In this document: positions 25,050 to 37,200 of the stretch, one piece after another
Layout: every line of letters starts with the position of its first letter
Position numbering within the stretch: position 1 is the first letter of the stretch
NCBI GenBank assembly: GCA_035582835.1
Contig: JAYKAV010002441.1
Coordinates: 205,252-269,251, forward strand
DNA: 64,000 nucleotides
Direction of reading: 5' to 3'
DNA from: Phoebastria nigripes
Lineage: Eukaryota > Chordata > Aves > Procellariiformes > Diomedeidae
Translations under genes and position numbers: made by a program
Notes under the pieces: generated by a model
What the model was told of the DNA's origin: nothing
What the model saw: the letters and a program-made list of their open reading frames with translations, nothing else
The model's database searches: none

Positions 25050-26480
25050 TTGACCATAGAGCGGACCTCTTCCTTCGCGCCTGATTGTGCATGAATTTCC
25101 ACAGGCAGCTTCCTATCCAAGGGCGAGGGGAAAACCGACCCCTTCGAAGCCCAAAGCAGCCCTGGAAAACCGGTTTACATTCATCAGCCTAGGCTAATGC
25201 ATTTGAATNCCCATGTCACTTGGCTGCAGGCTAATGGCTAGAAGGGACACNCTGATGCCCAGGCACGGCTGCTGCCTTGAGGAGGAGGATGATTGGAGTA
25301 AATGTGTTTCAGCCGACGTAGCTAAGGCCCTCCGCGTTCAGACTGATTTGCTCCTGTTTTGTGTTTTTCCTGACCTCAGACGTGGAACTGCCTTTGACCC
25401 GTAAAGACAAACCCTATGCAGACAAACCTTTAGCTTTTCTGGATCTTTTGGGGCCCATTAACCATAGAGTTCATANGAACACACAAAAAACACTGGCCTT
25501 CTTAGGCACTCAATGTTAGCTACAAGTACTGAGCAGTAGGTATTTGGCAGGTTTAAGGTTTAAGGCTTGTGCTCTACTTCTAACCACTAAAGGGCCACTT
25601 CTGGACTCTTGCGTGCCACCATCTCCCCGCCATGTTGTGCCTCAGATGGTGCAGTGGTCTCAGACGCGTTCTGGTCCCAGCCTCAGCAAGCATCTCCCAA
25701 AGCTGGCCGCTGAGGGAGTCATCCCCAAAATGCTGAGTCTGTGCTGGACCAGAAGGTCATCTGACAGGGGAGCACACGGCTGAAGAGATGCATGGACAGA
25801 GAGGGTTAGGGTAAAGACGACACACCAAATTTCCCGAGCAGAGGGCTTTGGGAAAAAATGTCCATCGGGGAGAGGAGTGGCAAGGGAATAAAGATAGGGC
25901 TGGGAAGACACCGGGAGGCCAGGGTGGCCGTGAAGGCGGCATCACACCTGGAGAGGAAAGGGTGGTGAGCAACGAGACGACCGGCCAGGCCAGGGGGACA
26001 TGGCTGGAAGATTTGTTTTCGAGCGTTACTGGTGAGGTGAACAGGCCCCAGAGTGAGAGAACTATTGCAAAGCGCGCCTGGCTCCCGTGGTGCTCATGGG
26101 GAAGAGGCGAGAGGGAAAGGGCTTCACCCCTTGCGTTGCAGTGCTTTGGGGTCCTAAACATGCCTGGGGACAGCCTCACCAGGCCACCCTGTGGTTGAAA
26201 ACTCAGGGTCTCATTTTAGGAAATGTTGAGATTTGTAAATGCTTAGCGTTTCTGGGAAAAAAGAAAAAAACCACACAACCCAACCAAAAAAACCCAATAC
26301 ACAGGTTGCTAGTTTCCAGCAAACAGCCACCAGACCTATTGTCGCAACACGGGGCTCTGCGGCCGTTCCCCTCTGATAAAACTTAACCGCCTAAGCCTGA
26401 GTCAAGGGACGATGTGCAGAGCTTCTGTGGGTGAGTTTGGTCCTTCTCCCATCCAAAAGCCCCCAGGGGAGGCGGAGGGA
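25050..26480. other. GC-rich patch without identifiable gene
   Basis: The surroundings are AT-rich, but this stretch has many CpG dinucleotides (for example CTTCGCGCC at about 25074, GACGCG at about 25663, AGCGCGCC at about 26072). Open frames on both strands are short and resemble no protein I know. It is not a clear CpG island by eye. Ambiguous bases at 25209, 25251 and 25476 suggest weak read support. Confidence 0.4.
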
Positions 26481-26887
26481 GTGTGTGGAAGTCTATTAAA
26501 TCCGGCCACTGCAGCAGATATAGAGGCCAGCAAAATTTCTGCAGGTGTCATATGGATGTGGCTGTCTTTTCCTAGTCTCCACTTGCTTTTTTTTTCTGAC
26601 TGTCACCTGAGCAGTGGCGAGAAGTTACACTGACCAGCTCCATACTGACGGCTGAGTGACCTAACGCAGGAACTACCTTTTGCATTTTTTTTTGTGTGTA
26701 TGTTTTCAGTGTGCCTCATATTACCACCACCATGAACAAGTGTCTTTTTTACTGGCACAGAAAGAAAAGAGTACAGAGCAAGAACTCTGTTTAATCAGAT
26801 GCTCTGAACTAACAATTAATGCAGTAAAAGCACCATCCAAGAAAGAACAGAAATATCATAGGAACCACCTCAGACTGAAAAGAGGCT

Positions 26888-26946
26888 TTTTGTTGTTTTC
26901 TTTCTTTCTTTCTTTTTTTTTTTTTTACTTTTTTATTTTGTTTTTC
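26888..26946 (+). repeat. CTTT/poly-T tract
   Basis: Tandem CTTT units followed by a long T run and TTTTATTTTG. It creates a minus-strand AATAAA at 26932-26937 next to an A-rich stretch, which could cause internal priming in oligo-dT libraries. Confidence 0.85.
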
Positions 26947-27059
26947 AGTTGCTGTTATTGATTTTTAAAGTCTGATAGTTTCAAAGACACTTCAAAATAA
27001 TCTTCAGTATTTTTAACACTATCAGAAAATACAAATCCTGATTTTTAATCTCACTTCTG

Positions 27060-27141
27060 TAGTTATAAATCCAGACTAACTCCACTAGNGTGAGTGAAGC
27101 TACACTTAAGCAAAACTGGTGTGAGACAAGAATCAGGCTCA
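27060..27141. repeat. Ancient amniote repeat, AACTGGTGTGAG type
   Basis: ATAAATCCAGACTAACTCCA, then GTGAAGCTACACTTAAGCAA and AACTGGTGTGAG, ending AATCAGGCTC. This is a worn inverted pair (TAACTCCA...TGAAGCTAC), related in layout to the other palindrome-like repeats. One ambiguous base at 27089. Confidence 0.5.
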
Positions 27142-27420
27142 TAATATCTCGCCATGAAAAAGCTGGCTGCTTTTTCATTGTAGTTAGAAGAATCAAAGGA
27201 CCAAGAAACAAAGAAACATCTACTGATTTTGGATGCCTTCGCCTTTTTACATTTTTTAACAGGCCTGATTTTCAGAGGGCAGATGAAGGAAAATTTACTG
27301 GTAATCAGGCCTCTTTGAAGTGTCCCACACTGGAAAATGAAGCATCCAAAACCACCAGCAGTTTTTGAAAATGTTAACCTTGCGGCTGTCGGATCTGCTC
27401 CCGAAACAGCTGCTCTGACA

Positions 27421-27482
27421 AAACTCCAGTGGGCCTCCACAGGAGCTTTACCTGGGTGAGCAGGGCAGGATCAGACCCATCA
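27421..27482. repeat. Ancient amniote repeat fragment
   Basis: AACTCCAGTGGGCCTCCACA, GGAGCTTTACCTGGGTGAGC and GGATCAGACCC: the same worn CTCC-n-GGAG inverted pair and a terminal GGATCAGRCCC as at 27060-27141 and 27558-27632. Confidence 0.45.
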
Positions 27483-27557
27483 CCTGTCATTATGTAGGTG
27501 CACTAGAGGTACACTCTGTGAGAAATTATACTTTCCTAAGAATTACAAAATAGCACT

Positions 27558-27632
27558 CTGGCCTTGCCCCCATTCCCAGCACTGAGAATTTCATCACTGA
27601 ATCCAGCGGGAGCAGGGTCAGACTGCTAGAGA
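27558..27632. repeat. Ancient amniote repeat fragment
   Basis: TCATCACTGAATCCAGCGGG followed by AGCAGGGTCAGAC resembles the CATTGACTTCAGTGGGAGCAGGATCAGGCC type end of the same repeat group. Confidence 0.4.
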
Positions 27633-28249
27633 AGTTCATTTATATTCTAAGGAAATAGAAAGCAGTATCTCTCATCTACTGGAGTTCAGCAGGAAAACTT
27701 CATGTATAAACATTGGCAGAGTTACTGAAAGGCAAGTAATGAGATCAGTGACTCCATTTCAGTTGGTGTGACAGCTGCATCTTTTTCATGTCAAGTTAAT
27801 TTCAACTGTAATTTGGGGAGATGAAGTACACATACAATACTGTAATCTGGAAGATTTATATAAGGCAAAATCATCATTCATACATTTTCTAGAAAGAATA
27901 ATTAAGGTCCACTTTTGGTATCACCAATAAGCAGAAATGGCTGATGGGTTTTTCTGACACCGCAAACTAAACTGGAAAGTTGCTATAAAACAAAACTATG
28001 CAGACTTTTTGGGAAAGACTTGTCTGAGTTTTAGCAAATTAAAACAGTAAAATGATCTAAGCCTTCCCCCAAGAAATAAAAAATAGGATCTATAAAATAA
28101 TGTTTAAATGTGATTTTTCTTAAAAAAGAGAAGCAACATTTTTTTAAGGCTCTCATATCTGGCTGCTGTGAAACTCAGGCTCCCACAATTTCCTAGGAAT
28201 CTGATCAAGCCTGCCAGATATCCAAAGAAAAATGTAAAAAGTGTTTTCA

Positions 28250-28280
28250 TTATATATATATATAAAATATATATATAAAA
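28250..28280. repeat. TATA-type simple repeat
   Basis: Two short alternating TA tracts separated by AAA, about 310 nt downstream of the PALM2 stop codon. A low-complexity microsatellite; in the transcript it would be a very AU-rich element. Confidence 0.85.
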
Positions 28281-28369
28281 ATCAAATAAATATGAAAACA
28301 TTTGTTCCATTTCCCATTTATCTCTCACTCTGCAATATTAAGGAAAAAAAAAAACCAACAACAAAAAAA

Positions 28370-28402
28370 CCCCAACCCCCCCCCAACCCCTCCCCAAACC
28401 CC
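28370..28402 (-). promoter_or_regulatory. G-quadruplex motif in proximal PALM2 3' UTR
   Basis: On the minus (mRNA) strand there are five G-runs of 4, 4, 4, 9 and 4, separated by loops of TTT, A, TT and TT. This satisfies the classical four-run G-quadruplex pattern with short loops and is among the strongest such motifs possible. It starts 185 nt downstream of the PALM2 stop codon, so it would be in the mRNA whichever poly(A) site is used further on. It is followed in the transcript by a T-rich stretch. It may equally be a simple-repeat expansion without function. Confidence 0.6.
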
Positions 28403-28587
28403 AGATAGTATGTCTGATGGGAAAATAACCATGCGTTCCTCTTCCTGAAGAACTAGAAAGCAAAGCAACCCAACTGCAAGGCAATGGAGGCATTCACTTC
28501 CAGTTCACAGTATTGCAGTTAGAAGTACAGTGAGGTCTAGGTAAGTGATGGAGCAGGAGCTGCCCGGAGCGGGGAAGGAGGAGGTGT

Positions 28588-29336
28588 TCACATGACAATA
28601 CAGCATTGACAGCGCTTTTTCTTTTGTGTACCTGGGGCAGCTTCCAAGGGCAGGCTCTCTTCCTTCCCCTCGGGAGAGGAGGGCTCTGTCGTGTCCGACA
28701 GGGGCCTGCCAGAGACCAGCTCAGCAGCGTTCCCGTCCATGGTGGAGATGTCTGTCACTGTCTTCTCCCGCAACGACTTCTCGTCGTCTTCATCGATCAG
28801 GACCAGCTCTGCCTTGATGGTCTCATCATAGCCCAGCACTTTCTTCGTCTCCTCTTCGTCATCGATGTTCTGGTAGCCCATAAATATCATTGTCACCGGC
28901 TGATCTGCGCTGGCCTCCAGAGCTTCGCCACCGCAGGGTTTCTCTTGGGGCTGAGGGTTCACAGCATGCCCTTTGCTGGGTTTGTGTACCATTTCCAGCT
29001 TTGCCTCCTTGAAGAGCATTTGCTCCTTCATATGGCTAAGGTTTCCATCGGCTACTGCGTTTCTGTCTGACACAGTCATTNTTTCATACCCTCCTTTTAC
29101 ACTTGATTGTCCAGCTTTTTGCATAAGTTCATCTACGTCCTTTGAGCTTAATTTATGTACTCCATTTTCTACCACTGTGCCACCAGAGTGAACCTCATAG
29201 ACTACCTTGGTACCATCATCATAGACTTTGAATCCTCTTTGATGGGCCTCATCTGGGCCAATAGGTGAAGCAGAGACAATCTTGGTCTCTCCTGTCTGTT
29301 TGTCTTTCTCCACATTAATTTCCATGGTGCACAAAG
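28588..29336 (-). CDS. PALM2: PALM2 terminal coding exon with CaaX box
   Basis: This is the last coding exon, giving residues 80-328 of the part visible here. It starts after a long pyrimidine-rich acceptor (TTGTTTTCATTCAAG). It opens with (A)LCTMEINVEKDKQTGETK, the start of the conserved paralemmin C-terminal region, and has a second conserved block at about residues 226-291 beginning PVTMIFMGYQN and rich in acidic residues. It ends KKKRCQCCIVM and TGA. The final CIVM is a CaaX box, whose terminal Met favours farnesylation; the two cysteines just before it (322 and 324) are the expected palmitoylation sites and the Lys/Arg cluster should help membrane binding. Family knowledge places paralemmins at the plasma membrane, in cell shape and process formation. 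One ambiguous base at 29081 leaves residue 165 undefined. The frame stays open for 42 codons upstream of the acceptor, which I read as intron. Confidence 0.96.
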
Positions 29337-29889
29337 CTTGAATGAAAACAAGAGAGGAAGTGCATGTTACAACAAAAAAAGCCAGTGAATGGTTAATTGC
29401 CAAACAGACAAAGAAAACTTCGGTGCCCCTTTTCCTACCTCCTGCTTCTAAAGGGCCAAGCATTCTACGTTAGAGGTGACACAACGCTGTGGACAGAGAT
29501 AGTTATTACACTATAGCTTTTTATGCAGCTGGAGGCTAGGCATACCTGTGGCAAACAGGACCTAGTCTTCCAGCTCACGCCGCGTGGAGCCATCTCTGAT
29601 AAATTAGGAGCACCAAGAGCATTTGGGTTAGGTGTAATTTAGACAAAGGGAGGTGACAGCATGCAGGTTGCCCTCAACGTTTCCATTCTGAACTTGCCTC
29701 AAAACTGAGAGAGAAACTCATCTCCAGGAACCTCTCTACTCTCTTTTCCTTCTCTGCCATCAAACTGCCAGTTAGCTGGTAACAAGTTTTGGTTGCTGCA
29801 AGTAACACTCAGACTGTTTTATTATCAATGCTTGTTCTTGCTTAACTCTTCCATCCGTAGCATTCAAAACGTTTTAGAGAGGTGAAGAA

Positions 29890-30002
29890 ATATTGTTTAC
29901 CCCTGTTCTACAGGTGGGAAAACAAAATCACACAGGAATGGGATAATTTCTCCCGCAGATGCATGGCAGGGCAGGTCTCTCAGCTTCCACACCAAGGCAT
30001 TG
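29890..30002 (+). repeat. Ancient MIR-like SINE remnant in PALM2 intron
   Basis: TTTACCCCTGTTCTACAGGT, GGGAAAACAAAATCACACAGG and GGCAGGGCAGGTCTCTCAGC follow the order of the MIR core (TTATCCCCATTTTACAGATG, GGGAAACTGAGGCACAGAG, GGCAGAGC...CAGGTCT). Diverged; family name from memory. Confidence 0.5.
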
Positions 30003-31302
30003 ACAATGACCTCTGCTTGCAGGTTAAGAGGATGTACAAAATGGCCAAGAAGTGCTGTCTCATTTATTTGAATTAGGCCCTAAGCACCATTGCCAAAGTC
30101 GAAGAAAAAAGTAATAATGAACTGATTTTCAAAGCGTCATGAAACAACAGGTAAAAACATACGTGAGGGATGCTGCTTTAGAATAACAAAGAAGCTTTTC
30201 TAGCAGTTAAGAAGGACACAGTAACAAGATGAAAATTGTAGAGACCACACAGTAGGAATAGACAGGCAATCTACACCGCTCTAACACCCATTTTGAGATA
30301 TGATGGCATCTCACTAAACAGCTTTTCAAAGAAAAATGTGCAAAAGTCTCACAGATTTTCCAGAAGTGGTCATCTGTTTAAGCATTCCTTGTATGCAGAT
30401 GAAGACATGTTGGCTCCTGGACAGACATCCACAGACACTTAATTGCAAATTACCACAGGCAGTAACAAGTGTTCGTGAAACTTACGGTGACCATTTCCAC
30501 CAATGAACCTTAATGGTATAACTGTGATTTGTCTTACCTGGGGACACCAGAAACTGATGTGTTGACCTTTTTCCTGACTTATTTTCAAGTGAGTACAGAA
30601 TATCCTTACCCTAAAAACCAATGTAGCTTGGTGTGCTTGTATTTAAAAAATCATGAATATAAAAAAATTACACTTGCTTTAATATATTCCCTCAGTCTTA
30701 TTATTCACACACAGTAGAATTTTTTCTTCTGTATCCTTAAAGCAAAGTATTTAATTCAGCAATAGGAAGTTTATCATGACGTGCATCATGACCCCCCCTA
30801 TAGCTCTAGACAGAAAATTCCTGTATTGCTGAGCAGGTGCGTGCTGGCCCCTGTGAGGCTGGACCCCGGGAGTTCAGTCTGGTAGGCAGCCCAGCCAAAC
30901 GGGGGTCTGGCCATCTACGTGCTGTGTGCATCTGCTCAGACCTTGGTCGGCCCTGGAAGGGCTGGTTAGGTCAAGTGCAACGCCACACGAACACCTGCGT
31001 GGGGCCGAAGGATGGAGGTGCCGGTGGGCGAAGGAGCATTGCTACCTCTGAGAGCGAGGCGTTGCTGAAGGCTGGAGTGGGCTGCAGAAGCAGGGATCTC
31101 AGCTTGGCCATTGCAAGCTAGGGGAATATCCCTAAGGACTGTGTTTTAGCACTGCTTTGGGATGTTGATGGATTAGCTGTGTCCATAACTGTGATGACCC
31201 TGAGCAGAGGATGCCCATTGTCACAACGAAGTAGGGACATCAGTTTTCTGATCTCCCTCCCCGTGCTGGAGTTTTCATGCCTGGCCATGCCACAGCAGCC
31301 CC

Positions 31303-31415
31303 AACAGGGGAGATTTAGACTGGAAATAAGGAAAAACACTGTTGCCCCAAGGCCAGCAGCAGTTAAGCCCTGGAGCAGGTTGCTCCGAGGAGCTGTGGCA
31401 GACTGCACCATGGTG
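31303..31415 (+). mobile_element. Degraded CR1 ORF2 fragment
   Basis: The frame reads GRFRLEIRKNTVAPRPAAVK followed by PWSRLLRGAV. This aligns with [28 protein letters not shown] of the CR1 copy at 52640-53339. Flanks on either side do not align, so this is a short, old scrap in the PALM2 last intron. Confidence 0.65.
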
Positions 31416-33694
31416 CAGCTCAGAGAGCAGCTGGCATGGATCACTTGCTCAGGACTGTCCCAGCCCAGGAGCTGGTGAGCAAGTGTCTTTCAAGTCTCAT
31501 GCAAGTAACTCTGCCCTGAAGCTTTTAATCCAANTTACAGGAGTAATGAAACAAAAAGATGCAGATGCCACCACTAACAATCTGGAATTTGCTCCCTTCT
31601 AGGTGCAGTTTCTTGGGTGGGCGTGAGGGGGAGGAGGAAAGGAAGAGGAATTTTGTTTATTGGCCCCCAGGCCTTGGGTGAGTGGGCTCTGAACATCACT
31701 TGACCTTGCCAGGGCTGCTCAGGCACATATTGTTCAACAACTGCAAACATCACAGAGGTAAAAGCAGGGGTTGGATAGCCTATGTTGCAGATGCTAAAAC
31801 TGACACACTGGCAGGTTTTTGAGTGGCAGCCAGCTGAGCTGAAGCAAAGCTGAACTATGAGGGAGCAACAGCACATCCAGAAAATCATCTCCGATGGGCA
31901 GAAGTTCCTGATTTGTCCTGAGCACCACAGCCCTGCAGAGAGGGCACTGCCAGCCCACCGACTGGCCACCGGCTAACTTCTTGGTGAGAAGCAGCATCCT
32001 GAGCTCCCCTGGAGCTTCTTCTCTTCTTTGAAAAATAAAAATATTATCTGGGGCATGATTTTTCAGTAAAGGCTGCTGATTTTCCTGTGAATAGTTGAGT
32101 ACCATGTTATTGCACATATTTTTGGTGCAGAAGAGGGTGCAATCTGCCAGACCCTCCCTGTTTTGATGAACAAATTTCATTCAGTAGTGTGCATTAAAAG
32201 AAGGCTTGTATAATGGGCCTGAATCCAGAAGCAGATAGGGAAAAACTGATAGCAAAATCACATGGACCTGGCCATATTTAAGAAAAGTTGCAAGATACAT
32301 CTTTATNTCTCTGGTATGGAGTACTGATAAATAACAACGTCCTACTTATTAAGGAAGACTGTGGGCAACATGTTCTAGCACTGCTTGGAAGACTCTGTCC
32401 TACTGGCTGATCTGATCTAGAAAGTTAACAGGTGTAGTCCTTGTGTATTTTATGTTTGGCTAATTTGCTTAAGCATTTGCCACTGTCAACATTTTCTTTT
32501 CATTTCTTCTACTGTGATTTCCGCAGCAGTATTTTTAAGATATTGACATAACATGCGGTTTATGACTTGCCCCGGGGTGACATTAAAGATACTTGTGCAA
32601 GTAAATGCATAAATATACGCGAGTTTCTCAGAAAGCTGTTCACTAGTGAAATGCATTGCCATGGGAGAAGTGAATAACAGAATCTGGCTTATCTGCCTGT
32701 ATGTGTAATGTTCGTTCTCTGCAGGAAAACCTAGCAGCCCAGCTTGTCAAAGCAGCTGAAAATTGAACTAATGTTGATTTCTAAAATATCTTTATTTAAC
32801 CAGAGCTTATTTACTGCAAAATGTGCTCTATTAATGCAATGCAAAACTATCTGACAATAGAGTTGAAACTGAAAGCAATACTTGAAGATGACAGCCTATA
32901 TTCACAAGTACAAGTTTTCAGCATGAGCTTTAATTACAGTGTAACATGATGCAGCGCTTCACGACAAGAAGGTCCCAACATGCAGGCAAAAGGATCTGGC
33001 TTCTGCCGGTTATGTAGATTCAGAGGCTGTTCTTTAAAAAAAATAATCTTAATAGACTTTGAGCGTGTTTTAAGATGGATGCTTACAGTCTACCTTTGAG
33101 CACATATGCTGGTGCCTTTCATTTAAGCTATTGCACACACACGATACTCTTATAAGGACTACATGAACAAGGCTTCTGGGTCATTTGAAGAATGAAAGAA
33201 ATTATTGTATTCTTGGTGTTGACAAAATGGCACAAACACACAGGGAAAAGCTTGCTTTTAAAACAGATCAGGGTAAGCACTGGTGGAAGGGAAGCTTTTG
33301 GAATGGCTTGCAACAGGACTTCTGAACAAAATGACATATCACATAGCTGTGTACAGTGTCTTAGCTGCAGACATTGCTTTGCTACACTTGTTAACCCATT
33401 CTTCAGGTAAGCCACCTTTCATTCCCACTTCCTGGGACACCTAAGTAGCCACCAGCAATTTGGTCTTGAGATAGGGAATACATTGTTTAGAAAAGAAGGA
33501 AGTTGAAAATAAGAAAAACATACAGCTTTTAACAATCACGTTGTTACATTTAAGACACATACTCAATCTGAAAAATAAGTGTTAGGAAATTCTCTGTATG
33601 ACACAACATGCCATAATTCTCCCCACCTTTTCCCCAAGAAGAAAGAATGATATACAATTAAGTATAAAACGACATAGAAGTTTGAAGCATGTAT

Positions 33695-33778
33695 GGGGTC
33701 TTGTGAGTGCCTGTCTGTCTCATTCATCTTAATGGGACTTGCATGGGTATAACAGAGGAGGCAAAACCTTGGCCTAAA
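33695..33778. repeat. Ancient amniote repeat fragment in PALM2 intron
   Basis: CTCATTCATCTTAATGGGAC, TTGCATGGGTATAAC and GGCAAAACCTTGGCCT correspond to the half-palindrome core TTCAATGGGACT and outer arm of this repeat group. Confidence 0.45.
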
Positions 33779-33924
33779 TACCATGTATTTGTATCAGCAG
33801 AGATGGAATGAACTGAATGTTTCCATGTAAAAAAATTGGATGCGTTTCCTATGCTACTTGTGTGTAGTTCAACTACATTGTTTTGGCAGTACTCGTTGCT
33901 GCTCAAAAAGCCTTGACTTATTTA

Positions 33925-34251
<327 letters not shown>

Positions 34252-37200
34252 TCACTGGAGCTTTGTACTAGATAATTGGATCAAAGCAAACAAAGTGCAA
34301 AGTCACTGTCGTGTGATTGGTGTTCAATAGACTAGCTGAGGCAGGAGGGAATGGGTCCAGATGACTCAAACCTTATGTCAGTTGAACACATAAAATTATT
34401 TGTCAGGAGGTTCTGGATTTATCAAGTCTGAGACCTTTAAAACAGGGGGGAGAGAGAGGGAAGGTAAGGAACAAACCTAACATGATACCCAGAATTCATG
34501 ACATTTCAAATAGAGATATAAAAGCCTCAAAATGCTAGTGTTGACTGAATGGGATGAAAGGCCAGATCTTTTGCACTGGTTGTTTCCGATATTATTGAAC
34601 CGGCATTTGCCTTTTTGTTCTTCAAGCTGAAATTTAGCTAATAATGAAATCACGTATAGATACTGATAGGGTGCCCATTGTGACCTTCAGTAGGTATTAA
34701 GTGCCTGCCAGTTCTGCAGTGCCATCATTCATTAACAAACCCTGAACTAGTAGAAAGCTATCTTAAAGGACTGACTTGTTTTACATTTGAGCTTATGGTT
34801 GTTTAGCATAAGCTAAATATGTTCTTTAGAAGAGACATTAAAGAAATTTACAAATATTTACCAGGAGATATTTTGTGGCTGGGTTAAATATACTAGATAG
34901 CATATATTCTGCTAGCATTCAGTGACTGAGCTAAAAGCAGAGCTCAGAGGAGAGATGTGCAAATAACTGACCTACAGTTCAGGCGCCAAACCAAAATGAA
35001 AAAGAAAAAAAAAATTTAAAAATCACATCCTTTCCTATCTACTGGAAATGCTTTTAGTTTTGTATGGAAATGGTTAAATTTCTGTTCAAACATAAGATCC
35101 TATCTGGTGTGAAACAGAACATTCTTTTTCCTCCAAGGGTACTTTGCTGGTTATAATTTAAGTTGTCGAGCCCTTGGTACAGCCTGGTCCATGTGTCAGG
35201 GTAGGAGACAGAATCTGCCTTCCTTGGTGCCTCTTGTTTTTATAAGCCGGTGAGATAGGAAGACCAGCGCAGACCATAAAAGAGAACTGTGAAAGGAGAG
35301 AAAATGAAATGTCCTGTTGTAGGCTGCTTGACTGCATCTGGTGAAGGGAGATACTTTTATCATGTTCCCTATGGGCTAACACCCATCCCAGAAAAAAACC
35401 TACAGCTGGTGGCATCCTCAGCAAAGACATGATGTGCCATCTCTAATTCCAAAGTCTGCTCCTTTGGCAGGAAAATTGGGCCTGGTATTAGCGAACTGGT
35501 GTTACCACCTTAACAGCCTGCAGTGGCCACCAGTGCTGCTGGGTGCAGGAAGATAGTAATTACAGTCTCCAAGAAGACTCCCTCCCTCCATGGAACACTG
35601 TAGGTGACTTGGGTAAAGAGGTCCCCCTTTCCCCCTTCCTGCATCAGAGGAGGATGGCACAGAGGCACAGTGCAAATTCATTCCAGAAAGCCAGAAAGTT
35701 AGTATATAAGTTCAGTTTGTAACAGATGAATTTGAAAAAAAACTCGACCAGGGAAATACTATTTATTTCATACTTCAGTGGACAAATGGCAGTCTTGGCA
35801 AATGAGCTTGTGTATTTTCAATGCATACTGTTTCCTCAAAGTTTTTTATTTTTAGCAGTAGAGCCTAGGAGAAATAATTGTTTAGGACACAGCTGACTGA
35901 CCAATGGCCAGCAACAGCTGCTTTCTTTTTCAGGGTTGCTTGCCTCTGATGAGAAATCAGTACAATGCTTGGTGTTGTTATTCTGGGAAATATCACCAGC
36001 AAATGAGCAGGCCATTATTAAAAACTGAAGTAATTTCTCAGGAGAAAGAAGTGGGGACTGTGTTTCTGGGCCAGAGTAAGAAGGCACTTTGTGTTCTGGA
36101 AATGGCAGAAATTTAGTAATTATCCATGCTGTAGAGTGTACTGCTGGAACAGTAGTTTCAGTACACACTCATCCAGCGACTTGAGTGACAGACCTATCTG
36201 TCCACACTTGGGTGTAATTAACGCAGACTTGTGTTGCTTAACTAATCATCCTTACTTCTTTTGGAGTTCATGAGAATAAATAGGCACAGTTAGGGTACAG
36301 TTCTCATCCCAGGGCACTGCAGGAGGCAAAATCCTTTGCAAGTGTTTGTTTTTCCCCAGTGCCTGTACCGGGAACTGAACTGACCATCCTGGCAGCTAGC
36401 ATCGCTGACGTCTAGCAGTAAGCAAGATCAGTTGTACAGCTTGATGGTGAAACTCTCACTTTGATGCTGTACATGTCTGTGGACCTTAGTAAGTTGGGGT
36501 TTTTTTGCGTCCTGCGTTAGGAGACAATACCTAGGTAAATGTTAGTTGTTGTTAATATTGACTCAGTTTAGAAACTTCTCTGGATGTTACTTAGAATAAA
36601 GTATTAAAAAATTAGCTTCAGGGCTCCTGGCAATCTCTCATTATTGTCCTGAGAAGGGAATGCTGTGGTGGGGGTGGTGCAGGTAGGATTCTCATGTATT
36701 TTCTTCTGAAGCAAGTGGTGGTGCTACATGTCAGAAATGGGGTATTTGACTAGAAGAAGTTGGGGCTTGGATGATTCTGCCAGTTCCTGTCTCATCCCCC
36801 TGCAAACAAAACGAACATGCTCATTTCCCTTTATCTCAATGGCAACAAGGCCTGTTTCATTTAGCACCTTTAAAAAGGATATGAGAGATCAATTTTACAA
36901 GGAGCAGATGAGACGCAAATTAGCATTTCGTTTGCATGAGAAGTAAGACAGAACATAAATTAAAGCATTTGAACTGACTGCATTCAATATCTTAATTTCA
37001 ACCTTTGATGAGTTATTAATATCTAAGGATGCCATAAAACATGTCCTGTGGCTTTTTGTACTACTTACAACAAACTGCATTTTAGGACTATGGCACTCTT
37101 CCATATTACCAGACAGACAAGTGCTTGGGAAAACATATGGGGCCAGATAATCCTTCAAGGGTACTTACACAAAACTAAACGTTCAGAACTGCTCAGAATA

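Larger units (their letters stand above)
20545..28587 (-). other. Putative long 3' UTR or downstream flank of PALM2
   Basis: No coding sequence is seen in these 8 kb directly downstream of the PALM2 stop codon. The stretch ends at a group of minus-strand AATAAA signals (20797-20802, 20647-20652, 20559-20564), the last of which is followed by a GT/T-rich element. Isolated AATAAA motifs also occur at 26932-26937, 23826-23831, 23780-23785 and 23667-23672, so shorter UTRs are possible. The region contains the G-quadruplex motif at 28370-28402, a TATA tract, a GC-rich patch at about 25050-26480 and many ancient repeat scraps. That it is transcribed as one UTR is inferred from position and signals only. 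Confidence 0.45.

Noticed and set aside
28606..29070. 154-codon plus-strand open frame over the PALM2 terminal exon
   Set aside because: It is the antisense shadow of the PALM2 coding sequence, which has clear homology on the other strand.
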